Positions 1 to 10,479 of a DNA stretch of 64,000 nt are shown here, piece by piece. How positions within the stretch are numbered: the first letter of the stretch is position 1; each line of letters starts with the position of its first letter. The translations under genes and the position numbers were made by a program. Source of the stretch: Hyposmocoma kahamanoa (Eukaryota > Arthropoda > Insecta > Lepidoptera > Cosmopterigidae). Where the stretch lies: positions 5,678,709 to 5,742,708 of the forward strand of contig NW_020654080.1 in assembly GCF_003589595.1 (NCBI RefSeq). The letters run 5' to 3'. A model generated the notes under the pieces. It saw only the letters and a program-made list of their open reading frames with translations, was not told where the DNA came from and did not search any database.

Positions 1-1228
1 ACACGCACGGAAGAATGCTGATAGGACAGAGTTCGGACAAAGTGGAAGGATTATGCTTCTTTGGCAGAGGGACTACTTTGACTGTTTTCCAGTCAGTCGG
101 AAAAGTGCTGGTCTCGATGCTCTTATTAACCATGACCGTTAATATCTCAAGTGTTGTCGGAAGTCAATAGTAACATGTCAATGGTCATTTGGTCAATACC
201 TTTTGCTTTGGTTTTTATTTGAGTCAATATACTCACAACTTCAGTCGTCGTAGTTGTCGCAATGTAAAATATGTCAGGTCCATATCGATTGTTTTCGTAA
301 TATGTCAGGTCTGGTATTGGCACTTCATTGCCACCAGGAACTTTTAAAAGATGGTCATTTGTAGTATCGGGGTTAGATAAGTGGGCGGGCAAGTCAAAGT
401 CGTGTCTGTCAGGTACAAGAACACGTTTCAAATTTTTCCACAAAGTTTTCGAGTTGGGTCCCAAGTTGTTATTGATGAAGTGATCAAAGTAAGTGCGTTT
501 CTCACAGAACAAGGCTTCAATGACCATATGTTTAAGCTGTTTATAGTATTTTTTATGAGCATCAAGTCCGGTATTCACATACCGTGCATGCGCTCTATCA
601 CGTAGTCGCATCATTAACCTTACCGTGTCAGTGAGCCATGGTTTCGGCGCCTCTTTGACCACCATGGTCTTGTTTGTCAAACACCAAAAAACTATGGTCA
701 ATATAGTGTGTTGGGGTCTTTAACAATTTGTCGTAGTGAAAATAAATTTAAAAATTCGGTTAATCATTTATGATACCTGTCGTTGTATTCATAGAGTCAA
801 TGTTAAAATCGCCTTAGATTATTAATCGATCATAGATTCCAAAAGACGAGACTGTGTCAGTCAGTGAGTCGAAAAACAAGTCGGCATCGAACCACGGCGG
901 ACGGTAGGCTGTGCCAATAATTATCCTGGCCCCGCACACAACAGACGAAAGCCACATTTGTTCAACACCATCATTCATTTGTACCTCGAAGAATGTAAAA
1001 TCGTACGCCGCCTCTGCGCGGGCGCATCTCACGTGGCCGCGTCACATGCGTCAGTCGGTAGCCTAGTACCGCCAGAGCACGACCCGTTTCAACCTTCCGC
1101 AACCAAGTCTCGTTTATTGCGACGATATCCGCATCAAAGTTGCACATGAAGGCTGTGAATTCATCATGTCCAGTTCCCAAAGAGCCAGCATTCCATAGTC
1201 CAATTGAAAGCATCCTGGAAGGCGTCAT
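1..1228 (-). pseudogene. Non-LTR retrotransposon fragment (endonuclease to start of RT), broken and cut by the window edge
   Basis: The element reads right to left. The APE-type endonuclease N-terminus lies at 971-1228 (NAGSLGTGHDEF, then INETWLR with the catalytic Glu). It continues in another frame at 814-1032 (GTAYRPPW). Several hundred bases that should hold the rest of the endonuclease are missing near 702-813. The linker before the reverse transcriptase is at 147-701 (PWLTDTVRLMMRLRDRAHAR). A third frame near 1-170 gives the first RT block (VVPLPKKHNPSTLSE, then PISILP), so the element runs beyond the window start. At least two frameshifts and one deletion make it non-coding. The 6660-7605 element is a second copy of the same family. 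It is of the CR1/Jockey general type; the exact clade is not certain. Confidence 0.85.
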
Positions 1229-1510
1229 TTTAAAGTTCTATAAGGAAAATAATTGTAACACTCAAAAGGGCAGCATCCATTGTGTAAAATACATAAATAA
1301 CTATGATAAATAAAGATGTGTGATATTTACCACCGCGTGGCTGAATATAATGAAATTAAAAGTAAATAAAAATAAAAATAGCATGTTAATTTGTGATTGT
1401 GTTTTGTTACAGACCTCGTCATTTGCCAATTTTTGATGTCTATCATTCTTTGTGCTTCTCTGTGGTGTATGTTACATCAGCAAGTGAGCTTTGGTTGAAT
1501 TAAGTGTACA

Positions 1511-1695
1511 TTTGACCTCCATTTCACGTAATGGAAAGTAATGACGAGCTTGACGGTGGAGCATGCACGCGTATATGTTTAATGCCTATTCACTTCACAA
1601 ATCTCATACAGGGAATTCCATTTCAATGCCGTACGGCGTATAAATGTGGAAGTGTAACACTTCGTGCGTATCTTAGGTATATCCACAATAGGGTT
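1511..1695 (-). pseudogene. LINE 3' end fragment, family G (RT C-terminal tail)
   Basis: Read on the minus strand this gives a degraded C-terminal RT tail (STFIRRTALKWNSL, then EVNRH). The same tail recurs at 31139-31352 (-), 31826-31997 (+), 43258-43325 (-), 53905-54195 (+) and 54316-54425 (+). Aligned by eye, the copies share an aromatic/Arg-Thr-Ala block, an Asn-Ser-Leu-Pro-like block and a Phe-Lys-x-Arg-Val-Asn-Arg-His block, a layout common at the ends of non-LTR ORF2 proteins. It is 5' truncated and not coding. Confidence 0.6.
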
Positions 1696-1739
1696 GAACC
1701 CCAGCCTACGTCTAGTCCCCCGGTTACAGGAAGGGGATA

Positions 1740-2290
1740 GACATTCTTTATTGGTAAAATTAACATTTACAAGTCATAATTTTTTTTAAATTATATACGT
1801 ATTATTTTCTTATATTACTATTGTAATTACATTCTAAATTATAATTAATTAACTTATATTACTATTATTTAAACAATGTGATAAGTTACATATGGATTGC
1901 TTGACGAGTCAGTGCTTTATATTTAAATGATTGTCCGAAGCGGAATCAACAATTTCAAGAGGCAGCCGGTTATATATTGTCGGGCCCAATACATGTATTA
2001 ATTTGCCCGTTTTGGACAAAATATGCTATACGGATGTAAATCCGTGTTTATTACGTACCTCATGGTTATGTCCTTCCCCTCATCTAGTGTAAGCTTCCTG
2101 GTGTTCCCTAGTGTAGACAGCCGCTTGGAAGGCCACGAGAGCAGGCAAGGTGAGTATGCCGTACTGCTCGTAGTAAGGCTTAGCTGACATATGGTGGTGA
2201 AATACCTAGAGATAAAGTTAGGCAAGAAATAGCGCTTAAGCATGCTTAGGGATGCCACGTCGTCCCTAGGAATATCGCGTCATAATTGCT
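1740..2290 (-). pseudogene. Probable LINE 3' end with 3' UTR
   Basis: On the minus strand a short reading stretch gives GPTIYNRLPLEIVDSASDN, which resembles the C-terminal tail of non-LTR or Penelope-type RT proteins. It is followed by a very AT-rich trailer ending in a polyadenylation-like AATAAAGAATG near 1745. An open stretch at 1998-2258 in another frame is not recognisable. The family is unknown and the boundaries are approximate. Confidence 0.35.
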
Positions 2291-2342
2291 ATCAGTGTGC
2301 GCTTGCATGTAGGGATAATAATATAAATAATTATAGTAAATA

Positions 2343-2549
2343 ATAACGCACACACTCAACATAGCCCCGCACTAGGGAAACCCTGGTTCGCGGGTTCCAT
2401 GGACACACACATAGACAACCACAAATTACATCCAAACTCACGAGAGAAATAAATGTAGGCCATTCAAATATTTGTCCCGGCTCGGGAATCGTACCTGGGA
2501 CCTCTGTATGGCAGTCCGGCGTGGTAAACGTTCGGCCAAAGAGGCAGTT
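2343..2549 (-). mobile_element. tRNA-derived SINE B, nearly full length
   Basis: The tRNA-like head is at the right end on the minus strand: an A-box-like TGGCCGAACG near 2540 and a B-box-like GGTACGATTCCCGAGC, both mutated. The body contains TTGTGGTTGTCTATGTGTG and ends with a block resembling TTTCCCTAGTGCGGGGCTA. Other copies are at 9185-9345 (+), 24860-24976 (-), 28111-28240 (+), 31603-31816 (-), 45566-45770 (+) and 49101-49262 (+). Confidence 0.85.
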
Positions 2550-2958
2550 AAAAATGTCGAAGAATACCGTCAGCGGACGCCGGGCCTTAAGAGTAGGTGT
2601 TTTAATTACCACCAGATGCTTCACTTGTTCGTCTTTGGTAAGTAATAATTAAAAAAATAGATTTAATTAGCAAGAAGCAAATCTTTAAGCTATTTCTCCG
2701 AAAATGGTAAAACAAAGTTCGAATTATACAGCCATTTTGTGCAGTCATAATTGCCCCACAGTTATAATTTATAACCCCCTGGTTGACCCAACAGGGTTAA
2801 TTACTTTAATATAATAAACTAAATTTATGTTACGGTTAAGATAAATATCCTAACGTAAGTTTTTGAAGCTATTTATTTATATTATTTATTTAATAAAAAT
2901 TCGCTATGTACCATTTGAAAATATTTAAACATTACAATATATATATATTAAATCAAAC

Positions 2959-2984
2959 GTGTCGTAATCGCGAAAACCTAAGAA
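2959..2984 (+). repeat. Short dispersed motif K, next to the mariner 5' end
   Basis: The core TCGCGAAAACCTAAGAA occurs here, inverted at 7623-7650, and again at 52531-52558. This copy ends about eight bases outside the left terminal repeat of the mariner. It is probably the terminus of an otherwise eroded element. Its source is unknown. Confidence 0.5.
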
Positions 2985-2991
2985 ATACATA

Positions 2992-4226
2992 GGGCGCACT
3001 ACAAGTTTCCGGAACTGGCCACTTAAATAAACAATATTTAAAAAGTAATTACAACTTTTGAAAATGGAACTCTTTGGCTGTAGAATACAGTTTGTTTCAT
3101 CTAACTGTCACTTGTTTTTACATTGTGGCGTCATTTTAGAAATTGGTTGTCTACATCACCATGGATTTAACTCGTGAAAATTTTCGTAGTATGATTTTCT
3201 ACGACTTCAAGTGTAATTTAACAGCTCAGCGGAGCTTCGCTCGGCTTTAAAGTGCTTTTGGCGATGAAGAACCATGCAAGACGACTATTTATAGCTGGTT
3301 TGCAAGATTACAATGCGGTCGTGTGAGTCTCAGTGACGAATTTCGTGATGGTCGCCCGTCCACTGCTGTTAACACCAAAAATATCGATGCTGTGCGCCGT
3401 ATGATCAAAACAGACAGGCATGTGACATACCATGAGATTCGGAAATCTTTAGGAGTAGACATGCGTTAAATACAATCAATACTACACAAATATTTGGGTG
3501 TGAAAAAGCTGTGCTCTCAGTGGATCCCACAAAATTTGACTGAGGCTCAAAAAACGGATCGCGTCACTTGGTGCAATGCCATGCTTATCAGATTCAACGA
3601 AGGGGCGTCAAATTTGGTATGGGACATAGTAACAGGTGACGAAACATGGATTTAGAGTTACGACTCCAAAACAAATCGCATATGGGTCTTTCGAGATGAG
3701 CCGAAACCAACCAAAGTGGTGCGCGTGCAAAGTGCATCTAAGCGGACGATTGCTTCTTTTTTTTTTTTTGATAAAACTGGACACGTGGCTATTGTTGCTT
3801 TGGAGAATCGTTGTACCGTGAATTAGTACACGACCGTTTGTTTGCCGGAAGTTATTGACAAACTTCGTAAAAATAATCGTAAACGCCGTATCATCTTGCA
3901 CCACGATAATGCCAGTTCTCACACGGCCATCACATCTTATGAGCCATCCCGCGTACAGTCCCGACCTGGCACCTTGTGACTTTTATTTATTTGCAAAAAT
4001 TAAGAACCAGTTACGCGGTCAACGATTTTTATCACCTGAAGAGGCTGTCGAAGAATATGAAAAATATATTTCAGAGATTGTCGTGGAGGAGTGGCATAAA
4101 TGTTTTCAAAATTGGTTCATTCGTATGAAAAAGTGCTAACGGAGAATATTTTGAGAAACAATAAATTCATTTCTGACCATTTGCAGTATTTTTTTCTTAT
4201 TTATTCCGGAAACTTATAGTGCGCCC
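2992..4226 (+). mobile_element. Mariner-family DNA transposon, inactive
   Basis: The ends are near-perfect inverted repeats: GGGCGCACTACAAGTTTCCG on the left and, on the minus strand, GGGCGCACTATAAGTTTCCG on the right, one mismatch. Length is 1235 bp, normal for mariner. A TA precedes the left end; the right flank is AAGTATA, so the expected TA duplication is not clean. The single gene inside is a transposase pseudogene. Confidence 0.93.
3161..4139 (+). pseudogene. Mariner transposase pseudogene
   Basis: The start MDLTRENFRSMIFYDF and an N-terminal helix-turn-helix region are clear, including TIYSWFARLQ near 3281. The catalytic core is recognisable: VTGDETW around 3630 (first core Asp region), HHDNASSHTA near 3900, then HPAYSPDLAPCDFYLF near 3946, which holds the third Asp of the D,D34D mariner signature. 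In-frame stops occur near 3247, 3466 and 3652. A homopolymer of T at 3758-3769 sits where the frame changes, and start and end are not in the same frame. It cannot make active enzyme. The C-terminal 94 codons (3855-4139) are still open. Confidence 0.92.
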
Positions 4227-4370
4227 CAAGTATATGTAAAATATGTAGGTATTGAAAAACACCACTATGCTGAGGCTTCGTCCTTTTCGTCACTCATAGC
4301 TCATAATTTATTAGTACATAATATCGTGTGATTTTCTGTGTGATGGAAAGGGGAAGGCGGAATCAAATTA

Positions 4371-4540
4371 TGCCGGGTAAGGGTGCTGGTGACATTACAG
4401 GCACGTGGGCCTTGTAAAGCTATGTTTCAGGGTGACGGGTGCAGTGGCAGTGCCCCTAACATATTTGCGATTTCAAGCTCTGAGTAGAACGCAGCTGTTA
4501 TGGATAGGCATGTCGCACAAGGTATTATAAGAAAAAAAAC
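4371..4540 (+). repeat. Repeat A copy, 5' truncated
   Basis: This is a member of the most abundant dispersed repeat in the window. In plus orientation it carries GTGCTGGTGACATTACAGG, GGCAGTGCCCCTAACA, the AAGCTCTGAGT arm and an A-rich end. Consensus order: TTCGTCCAGGG, CTGCCGCCAAGCAGTAATG, a CATTACTG arm, AAATTACAGGCACATGGGAC, GGCAGTGCCCCTCAGATC, GCGATTTAAAGCTCTGAGTG, CAACTGTTATGGACAGGCG, CCGTCACTTGATATTATAAA, then A-run; about 330 bp in all. Confidence 0.8.
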
Positions 4541-5001
4541 CTAATCACTAATTTCATAAACAAATAACGATTCTTAGTATAACAACATAACTATAATAAT
4601 GAAAACAACGTACTATAATGCACATTAGAAATGGAACTGGAACAAAAAAAATGCCCTACATTAAGGAAGAATAAAAACTTATGAACAATTTAAAAATTGT
4701 TATCGGCTTTTATAACATTACTAATCGAATAGATCTGTAGCAACGAAAACGAATGGAAAACACGAAAATAATCTAGAACATTCCATTATTATATTACGCA
4801 CGTCAACGCTCGATGGGTGCGCACACAAAAACGGTTTCAGCAAATAATTCGTGTTTACATTGTTCCCAACTGAATGGATTTATAATCGTATTGGGTTTCC
4901 ATCAGAGAAAAACAAGTGGCGGTATTAAATGAAGCTGTAATGATTGAAAACAAGTCAATTTCAGTGACATACGTCTAGACGGCGCAATAAAGGAGTACCG
5001 T
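4541..5001. other. AT-rich interval, nothing recognised
   Basis: I see no convincing coding frame, repeat or element terminus between the repeat A copy and the composite repeat that starts at 5002. Confidence 0.5.
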
Positions 5002-5465
5002 GATTTATCGACATTGGCAGTGAAAAGAAGCTTGTTTATTTTTCAAATGAAACATCCATCTAAACCTTGACATTAAATTGCAAGGTTACACCAGTTCATG
5101 CCCCAAGCACTAGAATCTAGCGGTTTTGGATCTGATTTTCGTGGTAATTTTTTTTTTGTATTGATTTGAACAAATTATTTATTATATAATAAATGACGGT
5201 ACGACCAAGTCATGCGCGTCGTGGTACGCGACACGCCTGTCCACAGCAGTGCAGTGCCACTCAGAGCTTTAAATCGCAAAGATCTGATAAAATTACAGGC
5301 ATATGAGACTTGTCAACTTATGTCTCAGAGTGACGACGCAGTGGCAGTGCCCCTCAGATCTTTGAAGCTCTGAGTGGCACTGCAACTGTTATGGACAGAC
5401 ATGTAGATTACCACCAGGTATACGATTTGCTCGTTCCGTCACTTCACATTATTAAAAAAAAATTA
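5002..5465 (+). repeat. Composite repeat with fold-back repeat A, copy 1
   Basis: A left block starting GATTTATCGACATTGGCAG is followed by a T-run and then two arms of repeat A in head-to-head orientation. The minus-strand arm (TGCAGTGCCACTCAGAGC...) and the plus-strand arm (GCTCTGAGTGGCACTGCA...) flank a short centre and can fold back over roughly 95 bases. The same arrangement, including the left block, recurs at 19234-19709, so the whole unit moved or was duplicated together. Confidence 0.75.
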
Positions 5466-5488
5466 GACTATCACTGTCCTCATCAGCC

Positions 5489-5607
5489 TGACACATAAGT
5501 TGATAATTTCACCATTATTGCCCTTCAATACCAAAACGCAGTAGCGCTCACATTACCGTTTGGCGGCAGAAACAGGTAATGTGGCAGTACTTTCCTATTT
5601 CAGTTAT
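5489..5607 (-). repeat. Repeat A fragment
   Basis: The 5' half of repeat A in minus orientation. It holds TTTGGCGGCAGAAACAGGTA and the cgcagtag/cattac hairpin arms, and ends TGGCAGTACTTTCC. Confidence 0.75.
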
Positions 5608-6659
5608 TAAATGTATGAAAAATTAAGCAAAATGAAATAAATTTAGAAATTACGCTGAACAAGTATGAAAATATTTCTACGAGTTTACGAGTCGCTAATT
5701 CCATTAATATTATCTATAATGCTTTTCCTAAGTAATACTGTTTACGAGGTTGAAAACTGAAAATTTAAAAGCGAAACAAAAACTTTATACAGCCCGTTTA
5801 GCTTTTGCAGGTTGTCTCGATCGATCGATCGATCGATGTTTGAAATAAATAGGTATTGCGATTTGAAATGATAAAGTAGTATTAATTTTTATTTACAAAG
5901 TGGTGACGTCACGGACGTCTGTGTGACTACTTGCTCTTTGGAATTTCGCTCGGTTATTTCACAAATAAAAATAGACAACTACCTACCTACCTACTATCCT
6001 GAAAATACATAGAAAGAGGTATCCAAAGTTAAAATACAAAGTGTGTTAAAGTGCGGTGAATTCGTGCAATAAAACAGCTTTTAAAACTATAATCCACCAA
6101 ATTTAATAGACACTTAAGGTACGACACGAAAACAATTTAAATAAATACCGGCAATTATAATAAACAATTCATAGACTGAATTAAATGAAGCGACCCCTTT
6201 CGGAAATTCGTCGTACTTATTAGTGAGGCCCGCACCTTGAATCAAAGATGCAAACTGTTTACAATACAAATTACAATGTACTGTCATGTGTGTGTACACT
6301 ATTTTAATATTTTATACATTCAACCACAAATGTAAATTTTGTTGGTTGTAAATATATACATATACAAACAATACACATGATTACACAGGTACACTATTTA
6401 CAGTATTTAAACGAATACAACACTAAACATGCATTATCAAAAACGATGTTTATAAACGGGTAAACAATCAAATTTTAGTACGATTCCTACAGATATGCTA
6501 CCTACTTGTATTTATAACTTTATTCACATATTATCTTTCGTTAATTATAGCGCCATACTATTATTACTTGGCAATTACCCACAAGCATCTAATTGCAAAT
6601 AATTTATTAAATTGTAATTTCAATGTATTTTTATATTCAAATTTAATTTAAAACGTAAA
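5608..6659. other. AT-rich interval with a TCGA microsatellite
   Basis: A short perfect (TCGA)n tract lies at 5818-5838. Nothing else is supportable. A minus-strand open frame at 6114-6299 has no protein-like features. Confidence 0.5.
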
Positions 6660-7605
6660 CTTAAGTTAGGTTTATTAAATGTGGGTTCATTGGGCACACG
6701 CCATGATGAATTTCTGATAGCAATGGATCGTCACGGTGTTGATATCATGGCCGTTAACGAGACTTGGTTGAGAGAGGGCGAAGAAGGTCGCGCACCATCG
6801 GTACCTGTAAATAGGTTACGTCATATCCCTCGTCCGGCAGTCGTGCGTTCGCGTGGTGGTGGGGTGGGCTTCTACATACGACAGGGTATCGCAATCCGCA
6901 TATTGCCTCATCCACCGGCTTCGCTCGTAGAACGAATGTGGCTGTGTGTAAATGTTGCCGGTATAAAGCTACTGATAGAGACAGCGTACAGACCACGGTG
7001 TCTTAATGTAGACACTTTTGTGGATGCATAGTTCTTTTAGGAGATTTTAATGTAGATTTATGGCGTCATTCAGATAGCGATGCCAAAAAGATTATGGACT
7101 TTCTCACCTGTCATACATTGAAACAACTAGTGTCTGAACCCACGCATTTTACAGGGTATAGTGAAACTCTTATTGATACTATTAGTACTGGTACGAATAA
7201 TACTGTGATACAAGTTGAGTATATACATGCACTGAGTCACCATGCGTTTATTACATGCCTCCTAAACATAGTGCAGGCACAACCGGCATCAACACAGGTT
7301 ATTCGCAGAAACCTGCAATATATTGACTGCAAGCAATTTGACATGGATCTGAATACAATCGACTGGACGGGTATAAGCAACTTAAGTGATGTTGATGATA
7401 TGGTGAGGCAATTCAGTGATCAGTTCGTGGCATTGTTTGATATATATGTACCACTGAGAGTGTTGCGTGCTAGGCAGCACCAGTATCGGTGGATTACCTA
7501 AAACGTAAAACAACTAAAAAAGAGCCGTGATGAAGCCCATGTTGCATCACGCAATAACACTAAAGACTCGCAAAATGCTTATTATAAAGAGCTAAAAAAG
7601 TTGTA
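6660..7605 (+). pseudogene. Non-LTR retrotransposon endonuclease fragment, second copy of the family at 1-1228
   Basis: The open stretch 6681-7031 encodes the N-terminal APE-type endonuclease: GSLGTRHDEF, VNETWLR with the catalytic Glu, GGGVGFYIRQGI and ETAYRP. A frameshift near 7030 passes into LLGDFNVDL (catalytic Asp and Asn) and then the open stretch 7094-7501, which carries EPTHFTG and LIDTI and, where family members have Ser-Asp-His, the degraded LSHHAFI. A stop follows at 7499-7501, after which the linker (KKSRDEAH, then YYKELKKL) is still readable to about 7605. The RT domain is absent. It ends next to motif K at 7623. Confidence 0.88.
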
Positions 7606-7622
7606 AATAATTTATTTATCGA

Positions 7623-7650
7623 GTTCTTAGGTTTTCGCGATTGTTACACA
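7623..7650 (-). repeat. Short dispersed motif K
   Basis: Inverted copy of the motif at 2959 and 52531 (core TTCTTAGGTTTTCGCGA). It lies just after the truncated LINE and before the GTTC microsatellite. Confidence 0.5.
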
Positions 7651-7688
7651 TTGGAAATAAAACTATTTTTCCGTAATAATTTATTTGT

Positions 7689-7731
7689 TTGTTCGTTCGT
7701 TCGTTCGTTCTTTCGTTCTTTCGTTCGTTCG
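7689..7731 (+). repeat. (GTTC)n microsatellite
   Basis: A slightly imperfect tetranucleotide repeat. The open frame that crosses it (7651-7851) is partly repeat-encoded; its tail (YEERLAEEVETEDEGFDD) is acidic and unrecognised. Confidence 0.9.
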
Positions 7732-8639
7732 AAGTACGAAGAACGGCTGGCAGAGGAGGTAGAAACAGAAGATGAAGGTTTTGACGATGTCAAACCGTTG
7801 CTACTGATAGTGAGTAGGTTATCGTACTACTTGCGCCTAAAAAAAGTTTGAAGTTTTTTTATTTTGTTTTCCTTTATTCGTCATAAAAAAAAACATTTAA
7901 AAATAATTGTGATTTTAGAGTTCGTACAATATTGAGCAATTGATGACAATATTTATTGATCTCGATAATAATTTATTAAAGTGTGCTTATGAACGATTAA
8001 GATAGAAAATTTTATTTTGTTTAATATTTTGTTGATTTTTAACGTTGTTTCTGTCATATGACTAAAATTTTGAATTTTTATAGACTGTTCAACTAATAAA
8101 TACAAATGAAAATATTCATTTGTCTTCTCAAACTGAACGTGTAAAGTTGCGGTTTCATAGACCGCACGCGACTGCGTATCTTCGGTGCAAGGGTGCGACC
8201 ACTGGAAGGTTAAACATAAACAAAACAGCCGAGCGGACAGCGATGATGTGCCGGCTGTCGAATAGCGTCCCCTCTCCTCCCGTGCGTCCGTCCGCGCATC
8301 TTTCGTTGCAACTTGACTGGGAGCGATCGAGTTGTATATTCCATAATTTTATTTGTTACGTAAACACTATAAACGCACACACTAGGTATATTTACATTTT
8401 TTGCTATATTTATGTACTTTTACATACAGCAGAAACACAATATACAAAGAACACATACACAAATATTTAAGTAGTTTATTTTAAGTTATTTCACAACCAC
8501 ACGTCCATCACTCATCTCGGCTCAGGATTCATTGAAAACCAGCGCTGCAGTCAATTATGGCTGTGGCTTATGCTGAATGAAGTCCTTTTGCGTACGTCAC
8601 AACAAACAGTGACAGTACAAAATTTGTAGTCATTATTAT

Positions 8640-8798
8640 TTGTCTTATTTAATGTTGTTTTTTTTTGTTATTGTATTTTTTATTTTGTTAATTAATTAAT
8701 TATTATTTCTTTAATTTTGTTTTCCTTGTTTGTGTTATCATTTTTTTTGTACCTGTGTTTTGGCTTTGCAATAAATGTCTATTCTATTCTATTCTAAG
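8640..8798 (+). mobile_element. Probable LINE 3' tail
   Basis: A T-rich trailer ends TTGGCTTTGCAATAAATG followed by about three TTCTA units. A polyadenylation-like signal followed by short tandem units is typical of CR1-group LINE 3' ends. No coding part remains. Confidence 0.45.
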
Positions 8799-9184
8799 AG
8801 CAACCAGAGTTTCCGACTCATTCTTCACAGGGGAATATGCCTTATGAATGAATGGTACAGTTTGATCAATGTGACGATTTCAAGTAAAATTTCTTTATCT
8901 TTGAATTAAAAATTATTTTAATATGAAATCATATAACAGGTATTTTTTTTAAATGCAAAACACCCAAAAATCACATGTTATAAATGCTGCAGCATACAGC
9001 CAAATAAATCTCTATAGGTACAGTTCTAACGCTGAGCGAACAGCTGCAGTGGTCAGCTAGCACGCTCGGTAGTTTGCCTACAAACACAATAATAATGAAA
9101 CGCTTGTGACGCCGAGATTAGTGGCTGAATCCAAAATTGACCCTTGCTTACTTATTACCGAGACTTATTTAGAAAATTTACTGC

Positions 9185-9345
9185 TTCGACTCCCGGGTCG
9201 GGAGAAATATTTGTATCATAAAATAAATATACGTATTTCTCTTATGAATTAGGGTATAATTTTTGTGGTTGTTTGCGTGTGTATGGGTCCATTGCGCCCG
9301 CGATACAGGGCCTAGTGATCGCACTAGTGAGTGTGTATTTTTTAG
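9185..9345 (+). mobile_element. SINE B, 5' truncated
   Basis: The tRNA head is reduced to the end of the B box (CTCCCGGGTCGGGAGAAATA). The body TTTTGTGGTTGTTTGCGTG and the end block near 9300-9340 are kept, with several small changes. Confidence 0.65.
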
Positions 9346-9388
9346 AAAATGCTAAATTTTATTGTGATTGGGATTCCAAGTTTTTCAT

Positions 9389-9570
9389 TGGTTATTTATT
9401 TATTTATTTATTTATTCAATTATAAATGGTGTAACCTGACGGTATTCATTGACCATAGCGTTACGCCAATTTAATTTTAACAAAATAAAAATAAAGATAA
9501 AACAAAAGAAAAATTAAAAACAAGTAAAAATCTTAAACAAAACATATTACTAATCTAAACTTAAATTAAA
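9389..9570 (-). mobile_element. Probable LINE 3' end with (TAAA)n tail
   Basis: A (TTTA)n run at 9390-9416 followed by ATGGTGTAACCTGACGGTAT reads, on the minus strand, as a 3' UTR ending in a tetranucleotide tail. The same layout is seen at 62905-63630, where RT coding sequence survives; here none is visible. Confidence 0.35.
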
Positions 9571-10479
9571 TAACTAACTAATAAACTAAAATCCATCCTG
9601 TCTTCTCTCTAGCACTCTTTTCGTTAGAATAATCATATAACAATATGGTCTATGATTCGATAACTTCGAGCGGAAGACGCTTCTCAGCTTTTTAAGCCAT
9701 GTTCTCCTGATGAATTAGATGCTTTTGAGACTGGCCACTATATATAAAGCCATCGACACATTATAAGCTCTCTAATATGTATAAATGAAGTAACCTTATT
9801 TGTCTTATTATTCTATGTTTTCGGGCTCTTTACTCTTTATGGTCACGGCTGTCTGAATCAAGTTAATTGGATTTAGATCCAAAAAATGATACGTTTCCAA
9901 TGTGTAGCAATGCGAAAGTCTAAGACTCGATACGTACTTAGTATTTTATTTGATTGAGCTTCAATAATTTAAATTGCTTCTGGTCTGAGTGTTCTTTGTA
10001 AAAGATTCAATTAATAGATAGGAATTCAGCCAAACAACTTTCAAAGTATTAAATGACAAAAGTCTTACTACAGTTATCATTTTCTATCTCACAGAATACT
10101 TGCGAATTATATATTAAAATTGGACCTTCTGCATCTATTAAATTCAAAGTAAAGAGAAGAGCTTTGATTAAAAGTTAAGTTTTCAATAGTGGAGGGGCCA
10201 ATACATACCTCGTGAAGTCACCTTGCATATCCAGTATTGAGTTTATAATATTGTCACAGTTTTGGCTCACAAGAATGCTTTTGAATTGCGAATATAAGTC
10301 TAAGCGGATTTTATTATTGAAAAAGCTTTTATAGATCGTTTTAAATATCACTCGATTACACTTGACTTAAGTTTTTGAACTCTTGACCCACCCCGGACAC
10401 TGCATACAACGGTTGAAAGTTATTTACTTACTACAAAAAGCAAAGCGCTATCCGCACACGCGCAAATGTGTGCGTGAAG

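Noticed and set aside
7651..7851. Acidic 66-codon open frame after the GTTC repeat
   Set aside because: The first half is the microsatellite. The second half (EERLAEEVETEDEGFDD) looks protein-like but has no family signature and no splice support, so I do not call a gene.
8120..8470. 116-codon plus-strand open frame
   Set aside because: Composition and content are not protein-like, with no family motif and no splice context. The GC-rich part may be a repeat.
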